The notes beneath the pieces were generated by a model that was given only the letters and a program-made list of their open reading frames with translations, was not told where the DNA came from and did not search any database. From assembly GCF_014076415.1 (NCBI RefSeq), contig NZ_CP043568.1, forward strand, positions 3,720,001-3,784,000: a stretch of 64,000 nucleotides of DNA. Direction: 5' to 3'. The stretch comes from Comamonas testosteroni. GTDB lineage: Bacteria > Pseudomonadota > Gammaproteobacteria > Burkholderiales > Burkholderiaceae_C. This document shows positions 1 through 9,019 of the stretch, piece after piece (the first letter of the stretch is position 1; each line of letters begins with the position of its first letter). The position numbers and the translations under genes are program-made.

Positions 1-1
1 G

Positions 2-568
2 CGCGCCTTCACCCCGCGCGACCAGAAAGCCGTGGCCTCGGCCGCCTCCACCATGCGCCCCAACCCGGGCCTGGACATTGCCGCCGCCATCACCGAGCTG
101 GCCGTGGGTGAGGCCCTGATCAGCTTCCTCGACGAAAAAGGCCGCCCCAGCGTGACCGAGCGTGTGTTCGTGATTCCGCCCGGCAGCCAGCTCGGCCCCA
201 TCACGGCCGAACAGCGCAGGGCGCTGATCGCCGGTTCCCTGGTCGCCGGCGTCTATGAGAAAGCCGTGGACCGTGAATCGGCCTTCGAGATATTGCGCGA
301 CCGCACTGCGAGCGCCACGCCCGCCAAGCCCGGCGATGCCCCTGCCGCTGCCACAGCGGCCGGAACGCCCCCGCCAGGCAGCGCCACGGACTCCATGATG
401 GACGGACTCAAGGAGCTGCTGTTCGGTCGCACCGGCCCGCGCGGCGGCCAGCACGACGGTCTGGTGCAGACCATGGCCAAATCCACGGTACGCACCGTGG
501 GCAACAGCCTGGGCAAGGAGATTCTGCGTGGCGTGCTGGGCGGCATTCTGGGCAACAAGAAGCGCTGA
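2..568 (+). CDS. HerA-like ATPase, DUF853/YjgR family, C-terminal part (5' end outside window)
   Basis: The reading frame is open from base 2, so the gene begins before the window; only about 188 C-terminal residues are present. The stretch RAFTPRDQKAV, then ITELAVGEALISFLDEKG and VIPPGSQLGPIT, is the conserved tail of the DUF853 (YjgR) family of HerA/FtsK-like P-loop ATPases. The Walker motifs would lie upstream and cannot be checked. After residue 90 there is an Ala/Pro/Gly-rich linker, then a Gly-rich C-terminus ending NKKR. A GTG at 32 is internal to the frame and is not the real start. A hairpin terminator follows 25 bp after the stop. Confidence 0.85.
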   Translation, partial: RAFTPRDQKAVASAASTMRPNPGLDIAAAITELAVGEALISFLDEKGRPSVTERVFVIPPGSQLGPITAEQRRALIAGSLVAGVYEKAVDRESAFEILRDRTASATPAKPGDAPAAATAAGTPPPGSATDSMMDGLKELLFGRTGPRGGQHDGLVQTMAKSTVRTVGNSLGKEILRGVLGGILGNKKR

Positions 569-593
569 TTCCAGCCCACTCTCTCGCTCCAAG

Positions 594-617
594 GGCCTGC
601 TTCCGCAGGCCTTTTTT
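594..617 (+). terminator. Rho-independent terminator after the DUF853 gene
   Basis: GGCCTGC and GCAGGCC pair around a TTCC loop and are followed by six T. It lies just downstream of the partial ATPase gene and upstream of the chemotaxis receptor. Confidence 0.85.
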
Positions 618-827
618 GTGGCCGCCGCACAGAAAGCGCTCAAGGCGGCACGCATTATGTCGATACATAATAAATCCGGCTCCTGGTGCCTGCCACCAGT
701 CTCTTGGACATGTGCTGTTGCCTGCAGGCACAGCCGCCTCTTTCCTCTACGCTAACCACGCTGCCCGGTCTTGCCGCAGACCACCAGTTCGCTCCGGTCG
801 GGCAGTGCTTTTGCAAATTTTCAGCCA

Positions 828-2402
828 ATGCAATTCAATCAATGGCGTGTATCCACCAAGCTGTGGTGCACTTTGGGCGGGCTTCTGGCCATGATGCTGG
901 CCGTCTCGCTATGGAACCAGCACTCATCCACCCAGGCCCTGCAGGCCGGCATGCAGACCCTGACCGACTATGACAATCGCATCAATCTCGCCCTTCAGTG
1001 GAAAGGTGCCACCGAGACCACGGGCGAGCGCGTGCTCACCAGCAATATGACCTCCGACGAAGCGCTGACCCAGCGCATGGACGAGCGCGTCAGCGAAGGC
1101 GTGGCCGTCAATGGGGCGCTGCAGGCACAGGTCATCAAACTGGCTCAAAGCGATGCCGACAAGGCTGCCCTGCAAAAGATCGCAGCCGTGCGCGCCGAAG
1201 TTCTGGCGCTGAACAAGCAGGCGCGGGAGATCAAGCTGAGCGGCGATATCGAAGCCATGCGCGACTTCATCCGCCTGCAGTATCTGGGCGCCATCGGCCG
1301 TTATGTCGATTCGCTGCAGGACTTTGTGAAGCTGCAGGAGCAGCAGCGCGACGCTGCCAGCCTTCAGCTGCAGCAAGACCAGCAAAAAGCGATCTGGCTG
1401 TCCTGGGTGGTGCAGGCTCTGGTGCTGACCGCCGCTCTGGGCCTGGCGCTGGCCCTCACCCGCTCCATCACCCAGCCTCTGAATGAAGCCGTGGAGCTGA
1501 CCCAGGCCATTGCACAGGGCGATCTCACGGTAACTGCCGGCAACGACCGCCATGACGAGTTCGGCCGCCTGCTGAGCTCCGTCTCGACCATGGCGGCCCA
1601 GCTGCGCAGCCTGGTGGCCGATGTACGCACCAGCGTGCACTCCATCAGCACCGCCTCGGCCGAAATCGCTACCGGCAACCACGACCTGTCTGCACGCACC
1701 GAGCAGACCGCCGCCAATCTAGAGGAAACCGCGGCCAGCATGGAGCAGCTGACCGCCACCGTCGCCCAGGCCTCGGACACCGCCCGCCAGGCCAACCACC
1801 TGGCAGGCAATGCCGCACAGGTGGCTCAGCGCGGCGGCCATGTGGTGCAGTCCGTGGTCAGCAGCATGGGGCGCATCAGCGACAGCGCACACCGCATCTC
1901 CGACATCATCGGCGTGATCGACTCCATCGCCTTCCAGACCAATATCCTGGCCCTGAATGCAGCTGTCGAAGCCGCCCGTGCCGGCGAGCAAGGCCGAGGC
2001 TTTGCCGTGGTCGCCGGCGAGGTGCGCGCCCTGGCCCACCGCAGTGCCGAGGCCGCCAAGGAGATCAAAGCGCTCATCACCACGTCCGTGGATGCCGCCC
2101 AGGAAGGCGCAGACCAGGTCTCCCAGGCGGGCCGCGTGATGGAAGAAATCGTCAGTAGCGTCGGCAAGGTCTCGGACATGATTGGCGAGATCAGCGCTTC
2201 GGCCATGGAGCAGCATGACGGTATCAGCCAGGTCAACCAGGCCGTGACAAACCTGGATGAGATGACGCAGCAGAATGCGGCCCTGGTCGAGGAATCCACG
2301 GCTGCCGCTGTCTCTCTGAGCGACCAGGCCCAGCGGCTCACCGGCATGGTGGCCGTGTTCAAGGTCCAGGCCGCGGATAGGGCGCCGGCGCTGACGGCCT
2401 GA
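828..2402 (+). CDS. Methyl-accepting chemotaxis protein
   Basis: A transmembrane chemoreceptor of about 524 residues. It has an N-terminal membrane segment ([17 protein letters not shown]), a four-helix-bundle-type periplasmic ligand domain with a long helical region, a second membrane segment ([18 protein letters not shown]), a HAMP domain ([22 protein letters not shown]), and a cytoplasmic signalling domain. The hairpin tip [20 protein letters not shown] and [22 protein letters not shown] is the hallmark of CheA/CheW-binding receptors. The ATG at 828 places the first membrane helix close to the N-terminus; a TTG at 771 would add 19 residues that look non-coding. No strong ribosome binding site is visible for either start. 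No che genes are nearby, so it is an orphan receptor; the ligand cannot be predicted. Confidence 0.95.
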   Translation: MQFNQWRVSTKLWCTLGGLLAMMLAVSLWNQHSSTQALQAGMQTLTDYDNRINLALQWKGATETTGERVLTSNMTSDEALTQRMDERVSEGVAVNGALQAQVIKLAQSDADKAALQKIAAVRAEVLALNKQAREIKLSGDIEAMRDFIRLQYLGAIGRYVDSLQDFVKLQEQQRDAASLQLQQDQQKAIWLSWVVQALVLTAALGLALALTRSITQPLNEAVELTQAIAQGDLTVTAGNDRHDEFGRLLSSVSTMAAQLRSLVADVRTSVHSISTASAEIATGNHDLSARTEQTAANLEETAASMEQLTATVAQASDTARQANHLAGNAAQVAQRGGHVVQSVVSSMGRISDSAHRISDIIGVIDSIAFQTNILALNAAVEAARAGEQGRGFAVVAGEVRALAHRSAEAAKEIKALITTSVDAAQEGADQVSQAGRVMEEIVSSVGKVSDMIGEISASAMEQHDGISQVNQAVTNLDEMTQQNAALVEESTAAAVSLSDQAQRLTGMVAVFKVQAADRAPALTA

Positions 2403-2491
2403 ACCAGCAGGGGCTTGCCGGCCACCCTGGTTTGCCCGGATCAGTCACGCTTGTGACTGGCCCGCTCGGCGCCGCAAGACACCATGCCGGC

Positions 2492-3388
2492 ATGCCTCAT
2501 ACCTCTGACGACACCTTGCTGACCGCCGGTCTGAGCAGCTTTCGCCTGGACCTGGCCGACCATATCGCCCATCTGGTGCTCAACCGCCCCGATGCCTTCA
2601 ACACCCTGAATCCCAGGTTCTGGCAGGAGCTGGACCTGGTGCTGGATACGCTGCAGCGCAGCGGCCAGTCGCGCGCGCTGGTCATCAGCAGCACGGGCAA
2701 GCATTTTTGCGCCGGCATGGCACTAGAGACCTTTGCCGACCCCGCCTTTGCGCCCAATGACCGTACACCCGAGGGCCGCGCCGCCATCATCGACACCCTG
2801 GCCCAGTTGCAGTCCACCTTCAACAAGATCGAAGCCCTGCGCATGCCCGTGATCTGCGCCATTCAGGGCGCCTGTGTGGGTGGAGGGCTGGATCTGGTGG
2901 CCACTGCCTGCATACGCTATGCCAGCGCCGAGTCCTTTTTCTGCGTCCAGGAGATCAATATCGGCATGACGGCCGACCTGGGCAGCCTGCAGCGCCTGCC
3001 CAAGCTGATGCCGCTGGGCATCGTCAAGGAGCTGGCCTACACCGGCCGCCGCATGACTGCCCAGGAGGCCGCCAGCCACGGCTTGGTCAATGCCGTCTAC
3101 GACACGCCCGAAGCCGCCGTCACCGCAGCCCTCGCCTGCGCGCGCGAGATTGCGGCCAAGCCGCCCGTGGCCATCTGGGGCAGCAAGCAGGTGATCAACT
3201 ACGCGCGCGACCACAGCGTGAGCGACTCGCTGCAGCAAATGGGCTGGGTGCAGAGCGGCATCTGGAGCAACCGCCATGTTATGGAGGCCGTGAGTGCCAT
3301 GCAGGCCAAGCGCGCCGGCGATTTCCCCCCGCTGGAGCCACTGCAGGCGTTTGCACCAGCGCTGCCAAAATCAGGCAACCGATCCTGA
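2492..3388 (+). CDS. Crotonase-family enzyme, probable delta3,5-delta2,4-dienoyl-CoA isomerase
   Basis: A crotonase of 298 residues acting on acyl-CoA. The oxyanion-hole segments are GKHFCAGMAL and QGACVGGGLDL. Three acidic residues that define ECH1-type dienoyl-CoA isomerases are all present: D134 in GGGLDL, E154 in VQEINIG and D162 in MTADLGSLQRLPK. Their spacing (20 and 8) is the same as D176/E196/D204 of the rat enzyme as I recall it. The C-terminal YARDHSVSDSL is also ECH1-like, so isomerase is preferred over plain enoyl-CoA hydratase. The likely role is beta-oxidation of unsaturated acyl-CoAs. The ATG at 2492 (MPHTSDD) is chosen over an upstream start at 2432 whose extra 20 residues resemble nothing. 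It stands alone, not in a beta-oxidation operon. Confidence 0.85.
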   Translation: MPHTSDDTLLTAGLSSFRLDLADHIAHLVLNRPDAFNTLNPRFWQELDLVLDTLQRSGQSRALVISSTGKHFCAGMALETFADPAFAPNDRTPEGRAAIIDTLAQLQSTFNKIEALRMPVICAIQGACVGGGLDLVATACIRYASAESFFCVQEINIGMTADLGSLQRLPKLMPLGIVKELAYTGRRMTAQEAASHGLVNAVYDTPEAAVTAALACAREIAAKPPVAIWGSKQVINYARDHSVSDSLQQMGWVQSGIWSNRHVMEAVSAMQAKRAGDFPPLEPLQAFAPALPKSGNRS

Positions 3389-3570
3389 TTAGATAGCAAT
3401 AATCCATCTACAGAAAAGGTCGTCATACCTTTTGCGCTGACATTCCTCAGTCTTCTCGATGGCTCGCTGGAGGCCATCGAGGTGATGGTGAGCAGCAACG
3501 CAGCAATTCGGGTTGAAGTGGACCAGGCCCCGTTATCATGGGTTCAGTCACCACCTCAGCCTGTCCTGCC

Positions 3571-4545
3571 ATGAGCACAAACACCGCCCCCCTGCCCACT
3601 TATGACGATGTCGTGGCTGCTGCCCAGCGCCTGCAGGGCGTAGCCCATCGCACGCCGGTGCTGACCAGCCGCACCATGGACGAACAGCTGGGCGCGCGCC
3701 TGTTCTTCAAATGCGAGAACCTGCAGCGCATAGGCGCTTTCAAGTTTCGCGGCGCCTACAACGCTCTGGCGCAGTTCACGCCCGAGCAGCGCAAGGGCGG
3801 CGCCCTGGCCTTTTCCTCCGGCAACCATGCCCAGGCCATTGCCCAGGCAGCCCAGTTGCTGGACATGCCGGCCCTGATCGTCATGCCCGAGGATGCGCCG
3901 GCTTCCAAGATGGCAGCCACGCGCGGCTATGGCGCCCAGGTCGTCACCTACAACCGCTTCACCGAAGACCGCGAAGCCATCGCCCACAAGCTGGCGACCG
4001 AGCGTGGCATGACGCTGATCCCGCCTTACAACCACCGCGACGTGATCGCCGGTCAGGGCACGGCGGTCAAGGAATTGCTGGAGGAAGTGCCGGATCTGGA
4101 CTATCTGTTTGTCTGCCTGGGCGGCGGCGGTCTGCTCTCCGGCAGTCTGCTGGCCGCCAACGCCCTGGCTCCGCAATGCAAGGTGATCGGCGTCGAGCCC
4201 GAAGCGGGCAACGATGTGCAGCAGTCGCTGCGCGCCGGCCATATCGTCAAGATCGATACGCCGCGCACCATTGCCGACGGTGCCCAGACCCAGGCGCCGG
4301 GCGATCTGACCTTTGCCATCATCCAGCAGCGAGTGAACGAAGTTCTTACCGTCAACGACGAGCAATTGGTCCAGGCCATGCGCTTTTATGCCGAGCGCAT
4401 GAAAATCGTGGTCGAGCCCACGGGATCGCTGTCTCTGGCAGCCGCCATCCACGGCGGTTTGCCGCTCAAGGGCAAGCGCGTGGGCATTGTGATCAGCGGC
4501 GGCAATGTGGATTTAGAGCGTTTTGCCAGCCTGCTGTCCGCGTGA
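3571..4545 (+). CDS. PLP-dependent threonine/serine dehydratase family enzyme
   Basis: A fold-type II PLP enzyme of 324 residues related to biodegradative threonine ammonia-lyase, serine racemase and hydroxyaspartate dehydratase. The Schiff-base lysine is K58 in [12 protein letters not shown]. The substrate loop is SSGNHAQ, the phosphate-binding loop is GGGGLLSG, and the end is [12 protein letters not shown]. There is no C-terminal ACT regulatory domain, so it is not the long biosynthetic IlvA. Expected reaction: deamination of threonine or serine (or a beta-hydroxy amino acid) to a 2-oxoacid. The start at 3571 gives MSTNT; an in-frame ATG at 3538 would add 11 residues. It lies 112 bp upstream of upp on the same strand, perhaps by chance. 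Confidence 0.88.
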   Translation: MSTNTAPLPTYDDVVAAAQRLQGVAHRTPVLTSRTMDEQLGARLFFKCENLQRIGAFKFRGAYNALAQFTPEQRKGGALAFSSGNHAQAIAQAAQLLDMPALIVMPEDAPASKMAATRGYGAQVVTYNRFTEDREAIAHKLATERGMTLIPPYNHRDVIAGQGTAVKELLEEVPDLDYLFVCLGGGGLLSGSLLAANALAPQCKVIGVEPEAGNDVQQSLRAGHIVKIDTPRTIADGAQTQAPGDLTFAIIQQRVNEVLTVNDEQLVQAMRFYAERMKIVVEPTGSLSLAAAIHGGLPLKGKRVGIVISGGNVDLERFASLLSA

Positions 4546-4657
4546 CAGCGAAAATAGCGTCCGTTGCGGCCCGGCCCGCATCCGCCTGATCCCATTTTTT
4601 GCAAGCACGAGTCCGCCACAAGCGGGCCTGCCTGCCTTCACCACAAAGACCAAGAAC

Positions 4658-5290
4658 ATGAGCACTCTGCATTTGATCGACCACCCCCTGGTCCAGCACA
4701 AACTGACACTGATGCGCCGCAAGGAAGCATCGACCAACAGCTTTCGCCGCATGCTGGGCGAGCTGTCCACGCTGATGGCCTATGAGTTGACACGCGACTT
4801 CCCACTGCAGGATGTCGAGATCGAAACCCCCATGGAAAAGACCATGGGCAAGGTCATCGACGGCAAGAAGCTGGCGCTGGTTTCCATTCTGCGTGCCGGC
4901 AACGGCTTCCTGGACGGCATGCTCAACGTGGTGCCCGGCGCGCGCATCGGTCACATCGGCCTGTTCCGCGACCCCGAGACCCTCAAGCCTGTCGAGTACT
5001 ACTACAAGATGCCCGAAAACATGGGCGAGCGCGACGTGATCGTGGTCGACCCCATGCTGGCCACCGGCAACTCGGCCGTGGCGGCCGTGCAGCAGCTCAA
5101 GGACAAGAGCGCGCCCAAGTCCATCAAGTTCATGTGCCTGCTGGCCGCCCCCGAAGGCGTGAAGACCATGCAGGCCGCCCACCCCGATGTGGACATCTAT
5201 ACCGCCGCCGTGGACCGCGAGCTGGACAGCCATGGCTACATCCTGCCCGGCCTGGGTGATGCGGGCGACCGTATCTTCGGCACCAAATAA
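4658..5290 (+). CDS. upp: Uracil phosphoribosyltransferase
   Basis: A 210-residue protein of normal Upp length that converts uracil and PRPP to UMP in pyrimidine salvage. The start [20 protein letters not shown] is the classical N-terminus. The PRPP-binding region is [13 protein letters not shown], and the uracil-binding C-terminal region includes [17 protein letters not shown]. The longer frame that begins at 4523 has no homology and is rejected. A strong terminator follows at 5310-5361. Confidence 0.97.
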   Translation: MSTLHLIDHPLVQHKLTLMRRKEASTNSFRRMLGELSTLMAYELTRDFPLQDVEIETPMEKTMGKVIDGKKLALVSILRAGNGFLDGMLNVVPGARIGHIGLFRDPETLKPVEYYYKMPENMGERDVIVVDPMLATGNSAVAAVQQLKDKSAPKSIKFMCLLAAPEGVKTMQAAHPDVDIYTAAVDRELDSHGYILPGLGDAGDRIFGTK

Positions 5291-5309
5291 GCACGGCTGC
5301 TTGCCAACA

Positions 5310-5361
5310 AAAAGCCCCAGGCGCAAGAACGTGTTTACGATCTAAGGCCTTGGGGCTTTTT
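5310..5361 (+). terminator. Terminator after upp
   Basis: AAAAGCCCCAGG pairs with CCTTGGGGCTTTT across a loop of roughly 25 bases and runs into a T tract. A-rich on one side and T-rich on the other, it could also serve the convergent gene that ends at 5426. Confidence 0.75.
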
Positions 5362-5380
5362 CATGCTCAAAACAGCCTGC

Positions 5381-5416
5381 AGCGCTTATCCATCAAGCGC
5401 AGGCAGCTATCAATTT
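5381..5416. repeat. Degenerate Comamonadaceae-type intergenic repeat (copy 1)
   Basis: GCGCTTATCCATCAAGCGCA followed by GGCAGCTATCAA. The same order of words (TTAT, AAGCGCA, AGCTATCAA) occurs at 33491-33521. Relatives occur at 7511-7548, 16305-16349, 58496-58528 and 61155-61189. All are between or at the ends of genes. Confidence 0.6.
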
Positions 5417-5425
5417 CAGATCAAG

Positions 5426-6529
5426 TCAGATCTGTTTCAGCGCCACATTGTTGAGCTTGTCCAGCCGCCCAGGCCAATTGCCCTGCCGGGCCGACTGCAG
5501 CAAGATACGCGTCCAGGCAATCCAGGCATCCCACTGCACGCGCTTGTCCCAGGCATTGCCCCAGGTGCAAAAGCACTGCAACGCACTCTCGGCGGCCCGA
5601 GCGGCCTCGGCGCAGCGGCCCGCGCTCAGGTATAGCTGGGCCAGCACCATCCGCGGCTCGCCCACCCAGGGATTGAGCGCGGCAGCCTGCTCCAGCGTGG
5701 CGGTGGCTGCATCCAGATCGACCAGCGGCTGATCGAGCTGAATCACCGACCAGTACAGCGCTACGGCCGCAGCCTCGTTGCCAGCGCTCAGCAGCTGGCT
5801 GCAGTTCGCAAAAACGGGCGGCAGCGGCAGCTGGGTCTTGAGCGCAGGATGCTGCAGCGCCTGGCCCAGGCCGCTGATCTGGCTGAGCATGCGGCTGCTC
5901 GGGCGCATGGGGCCGGGCCACAGCGACGCCGCCCAGTGCACGGCCTGCTGGCGACTGTGGTCCACGGACGGGAAGCGCGAATAGATGTCTTCCTGCCAGC
6001 TGAACCACTGCTCCATGCTGTCGGCCATGCTGACAATCGCGAACACAGCCACTTCATAGGCGGTGAGTCTGATGGTCTCGCGCGGCTCGGGGCCGTTGCG
6101 CTCCAGCTGCATGCTGCCGTCCGCCGCGATATCGCCAGCCAGCAGTTTTTGCACGAACTGGGTGCGGCTCATGGTGCAGAACAGATAGACCAGATGCTCG
6201 GCCTGCTCACCGATCAGGCGCTTGAGCTGCTCGCGCTCGTTTCCGGCATCGAACTTGACCAGATCGACAAAGGCATTGCCGTAGACACTGTGCAGCAGAC
6301 CCAGCTGCCGCACCTCCCTGGGTTGTTGCCACAGCGCCAGAGAGCGCGCCACGCCTGCCAGATGGTGGCGAAAAGTGCCGGCCTTGTGCCAATCCTGGCC
6401 CACACCGCGCTCCAGCACCACAGGCAGCAGCGGCGCCAGATCGGCATCACGGCTCAGCCATTCCTCGTCCAGCAAGGTCTTGGCGCGCTCGAACAGCGCC
6501 TCATCCAGTTGATTCCAGGGCTGATTCAT
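5426..6529 (-). CDS. DUF6817-like N-terminal domain with C-terminal TPR-like region
   Basis: A cytoplasmic protein of 367 residues. Residues 40-120 contain GTFRHHLAGVARSLALW, GLLHSVYGNAF and EQAEHLVYLFCTMSR, the histidine-containing pattern of the HD-like DUF6817 domain. The C-terminal third (AAAVALYWSVIQLDQP, LEQAAALNPWVGEPRMVLA, RCAEAARAAESALQCF) reads as tetratricopeptide helices. A nucleotide- or phosphate-hydrolase activity is possible from the HD-like histidines, but the function is unknown. The start ATG at 6529 lies 4 bp after the stop of the metQ-like gene, so the two are surely co-transcribed and probably coupled. Confidence 0.75.
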   Translation of the reverse strand: MNQPWNQLDEALFERAKTLLDEEWLSRDADLAPLLPVVLERGVGQDWHKAGTFRHHLAGVARSLALWQQPREVRQLGLLHSVYGNAFVDLVKFDAGNEREQLKRLIGEQAEHLVYLFCTMSRTQFVQKLLAGDIAADGSMQLERNGPEPRETIRLTAYEVAVFAIVSMADSMEQWFSWQEDIYSRFPSVDHSRQQAVHWAASLWPGPMRPSSRMLSQISGLGQALQHPALKTQLPLPPVFANCSQLLSAGNEAAAVALYWSVIQLDQPLVDLDAATATLEQAAALNPWVGEPRMVLAQLYLSAGRCAEAARAAESALQCFCTWGNAWDKRVQWDAWIAWTRILLQSARQGNWPGRLDKLNNVALKQI

Positions 6530-6533
6530 GCGT

Positions 6534-7334
6534 TCACCATGCGGTTGTGTAAGCACCCTTGAAGGTCTTTTCCACAAAGGCCTTGACCTCGGGTGACTGG
6601 TAGGCCTTCACAAACGCCTGCAGGCCTTTGCTGTTTTCATGGCCGGCACGCGTGACGATGAGAACGGTCACATAAGGCGTGTTCACATCTTCCAGCGCCA
6701 GCGAATCGCCCTGAGGGGACAGACCGGCTGCCACGGCATAGCTGCTGTTGACAGCCGCGGCGTCCAGATCATCAAGGGCTCGGGCCAGCTGGGCAGCCTC
6801 GAGCTCGACAAACCTGAGCTTTCGGGGATTGGCAGTGATGTCCAGCACCGAGGCACGCGCACCGGCATCGGCCTTGAGCGTGATCAATCCCTGCTTGGCC
6901 AGCACCATCAGAGCACGCGAGCCGTTGGTGGGATCGTTGGGAATGCCCACGCGCGCGCCGCTCTTGAGATCGGCCAGCTTTCTGACCTTTCTGGAATACA
7001 CGCCCATTTGCTGGTTCACAGCCTTGGCCACGGGCACCAGCTTGTAGCCACGGTCCTTGTTCTGGGCATCGAGGAAGGGCTGGTGCTGGTAGATGTTGGC
7101 GTCGAGATCGCCGGTGGACAGCGCCGCATTGGGCTGGATGAAGTCGCCAAATTCCACCAGTCTGACCTTCAGGCCCTGCCTGGCTGCAACCTGCTTGGCC
7201 ACTTCGGCAATCTGGGCGTGGGGGCCAGCCGTCACGCCGACGGTCACGGCCAGATCCTGGGCCTGGGCCAGCAATGCAGCAGGTACCAGGGCGGCAACTG
7301 CCAGGGCTTTTACGAGAGAACGCTTGTGCACCAT
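6534..7334 (-). CDS. MetQ/NlpA-family periplasmic substrate-binding protein
   Basis: A substrate-binding protein of 266 residues of the methionine ABC uptake family. It has a type I signal peptide (KALAVAALVPAALLAQAQD) but no lipobox cysteine, so it should be soluble in the periplasm, unlike lipoprotein MetQ. Family motifs are GVTAGPHAQIAE, EFGDFIQPNAAL, NIYQHQPFLDAQN and IPNDPTNGSRALMVL. The ATG at 7334 has a ribosome site (AAAGGTG) seven bases upstream. No MetN ATPase or MetI permease is encoded nearby, so it must use a transporter encoded elsewhere. The only operon partner is the DUF6817-like gene. Confidence 0.9.
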   Translation of the reverse strand: MVHKRSLVKALAVAALVPAALLAQAQDLAVTVGVTAGPHAQIAEVAKQVAARQGLKVRLVEFGDFIQPNAALSTGDLDANIYQHQPFLDAQNKDRGYKLVPVAKAVNQQMGVYSRKVRKLADLKSGARVGIPNDPTNGSRALMVLAKQGLITLKADAGARASVLDITANPRKLRFVELEAAQLARALDDLDAAAVNSSYAVAAGLSPQGDSLALEDVNTPYVTVLIVTRAGHENSKGLQAFVKAYQSPEVKAFVEKTFKGAYTTAW

Positions 7335-7510
7335 GGGCACCTTTCAAGACAAATCCGGGAAATGCTGGTCCGCCAAGCATGTGCACGCTCAGGGACAGCA
7401 GCTTGAAACTTAACGCATAAAGCAAACCTCAGCCGCCAGGCCGGGGCCCGCCCCCATCACAAAGCGGGATGGCTGGCAGCGTGGCTCGGGAAATATCAAT
7501 AAAACCAGCT

Positions 7511-7548
7511 CAACCCCTTAACCATCAAGCGATGAAAGCTATCAAAAC
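7511..7548. repeat. Degenerate intergenic repeat (copy 2)
   Basis: AACCATCAAGCGATGAAAGC followed by TATCAAAA; same word order as the copies at 5381 and 33491 but more diverged. Confidence 0.45.
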
Positions 7549-7574
7549 AGGAATATTTAAAGCACATCGCATGC

Positions 7575-7605
7575 TTGACATTGAACTGCGCTTCAAGCTT
7601 AAGTT
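7575..7605 (+). promoter_or_regulatory. MerR-type promoter/operator in front of the DJ-1/PfpI gene
   Basis: A TTGACA -35 box at 7575, a 19-bp spacer and a TAAGTT -10 box at 7600. The spacer holds the dyad TTGAA-N6-TTCAA. An over-long spacer with a central dyad is the signature of promoters untwisted by MerR-family activators. Two nearly identical sites lie at 8780 and 13468, and a MerR gene lies between them, so a shared regulon is inferred. Confidence 0.7.
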
Positions 7606-7626
7606 GGGAGCCACAGGAGACACCCC

Positions 7627-8313
7627 ATGCCTCGTCGCATTCTTCACGTAGTCAGCAACGTCGCCCATTACGATGACCCTGCCGAACCCACCGGCCTGTG
7701 GCTATCGGAGCTCAGCCATGCCTGGGAAGTCTTTGCCCTGCGAGGTTATGCGCAGCACCTGGTCAGCCCGCTGGGTGGTCGCTCGCCGCTGGAACCGCGC
7801 TCGCTGAAATGGCCAAACATGGATGCCACGGCCAGGGCATGGCTGGCGGATGCAGCGCGCATGGCCCTGCTCTCCAACACGGACGCCCCTGATGCCGTGG
7901 ACGCGCAAGACTTCGATGCCATTTATTTCACGGGCGGCCATGCCGTGATGTGGGACTTTCCATCCTCGCAGGGACTGCAGCGCATCACGCGCGACATCCA
8001 TGAGCGCGGCGGCGTCGTTGCCTCGGTCTGCCACGGCTATTGCGGTCTGCTCGAAACCCGCCTGTCCGACGGCTCGCTGCTGGTCGCCGGACGCAGACTG
8101 ACAGGCTTTTCGTGGCTGGAGGAAAGGCTGGCCGGCGTGGCCGGCAAAGTGCCGTACAACGCCGAAGCGCTGATGCGCCAGCGCGGTGCCCAATATGAGA
8201 AGGCCCGGCTGCCCTTTGTGCCCAAGGTCGTGATGGACGGCAGGCTGGTGACGGGGCAGAACCCGCAGTCGGCCCGGGCCACTGCCCTGCAGGTGGCTCA
8301 GTTGCTGGGCTGA
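7627..8313 (+). CDS. DJ-1/PfpI-family protein (class I glutamine amidotransferase-like)
   Basis: A protein of 228 residues with the Hsp31/PfpI pattern: Glu-containing N-terminal strand region (EPTGLWLSELSHAW), YFTGGHAVMWDFP, and the nucleophile elbow ASVCHGYCGLL with C135 followed by H136. Family members are glyoxalases, deglycases, amidases or chaperones, so it may detoxify reactive electrophiles. A strong ribosome site (AGGAG) sits seven bases before the ATG. Expression is probably driven by the MerR-type promoter at 7575. The 3' end overlaps the convergent merR gene by 16 bp. Confidence 0.9.
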   Translation: MPRRILHVVSNVAHYDDPAEPTGLWLSELSHAWEVFALRGYAQHLVSPLGGRSPLEPRSLKWPNMDATARAWLADAARMALLSNTDAPDAVDAQDFDAIYFTGGHAVMWDFPSSQGLQRITRDIHERGGVVASVCHGYCGLLETRLSDGSLLVAGRRLTGFSWLEERLAGVAGKVPYNAEALMRQRGAQYEKARLPFVPKVVMDGRLVTGQNPQSARATALQVAQLLG

Positions 8314-8753
8314 GCGGGTCGACCCGCCGCCTCCCCGTCCCCCTCCCGCCCCAAAAAGCGCATTTGCGACAGCACACGCCGTGCGTTGCCGGCGCAGTCC
8401 ATGTCTTCGGGTCTGGCCTCGATCTGGGCAATCAGCTCGCCCAGTTCGGCGCGATTTTGCGTCAGCTGTACCAGCATCAGATCGATGCTCTGCAGCTTGC
8501 GATGCAGCGTGGCCAACAATTCGTCATGCTGCCACTGCTCCAGATCCTCGGGCAGCAACTGGCGCAGCTCCTGCAGGCTGAAGCCGGCCCGCTGCGCCGT
8601 GGCAATCAGCCTGAGCGCCAGCACTGCCTGTTCGGGATAGCTGCGATAGCCATTGGCCTGACGCCGGGCAGCGCTCAGCAGGCCGATGCGTTCGTAGAAA
8701 CGAATGCGCGATGCGGCAAGACCTGTGCGCTGGGCGAGTTCTCCGATCTTCAT
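8298..8753 (-). CDS. MerR-family transcriptional regulator
   Basis: A regulator of 151 residues. The N-terminal winged helix-turn-helix MKIGELAQRTGLAASRIRFYERIGLL and the wing RRQANGYRSYP are canonical. A coiled-coil dimerisation helix follows (residues about 80-120). There is no metal-binding CxxC cluster; one cysteine lies near the C-terminus (DMDCAGN), so the inducer is not predictable and may be organic or oxidative. The ATG at 8753 is chosen because it starts the HTH; the longer frame to 8840 runs through the operator. It probably controls the dyad promoters at 7575, 8780 and 13468, including its own upstream region. Confidence 0.93.
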   Translation of the reverse strand: MKIGELAQRTGLAASRIRFYERIGLLSAARRQANGYRSYPEQAVLALRLIATAQRAGFSLQELRQLLPEDLEQWQHDELLATLHRKLQSIDLMLVQLTQNRAELGELIAQIEARPEDMDCAGNARRVLSQMRFLGREGDGEAAGRPAQPSN

Positions 8754-8758
8754 GTCCA

Positions 8759-8900
8759 CCATTCTCGCGCAATCCGCGCTTGACCTTGAACCTGGCTTCA
8801 AGCTCACGCCTGCACCATTCCCGGTCGTTGATGCCGGCAAAGCCTATGCTTCAAGGAGTTGAAGCGCCGAGCCATATCGGGCACCAATGGTCAGATCGCC
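8759..8900. repeat. Copy A of a 140-bp duplication: MerR operator plus decayed epimerase start
   Basis: From CCATTCTCGCGCAATCCGCG to CAGATCGCC this segment aligns almost base by base with 13447-13586, where it is the promoter and first 12 codons of the epimerase gene. In copy A the corresponding start codon is lost (GAAGCGCCGAGCCATATCGG) and homology stops at 8900. Copy A therefore marks the original place of an epimerase gene divergent from merR. Confidence 0.8.
8780..8810 (+). promoter_or_regulatory. MerR-type operator upstream of merR
   Basis: TTGACC at 8780, then a 19-bp spacer with the dyad TTGAA-N6-TTCAA. The -10 position (CACGCC) is poor, so on the plus strand this copy is probably a decayed promoter. 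It lies 27 bp upstream of the merR start and could serve autoregulation. Confidence 0.6.
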
Positions 8901-9019
8901 TCGCGCGGAGTACGACGATTTCTTCCTGGGCAGTCTCGGAGGATAAACGGCCAGAGATTCCAATGGAATAAACAGCGTCCTTGAACTGTTTACAGCAGGT
9001 CAACCTCAAGGAGATCTCC

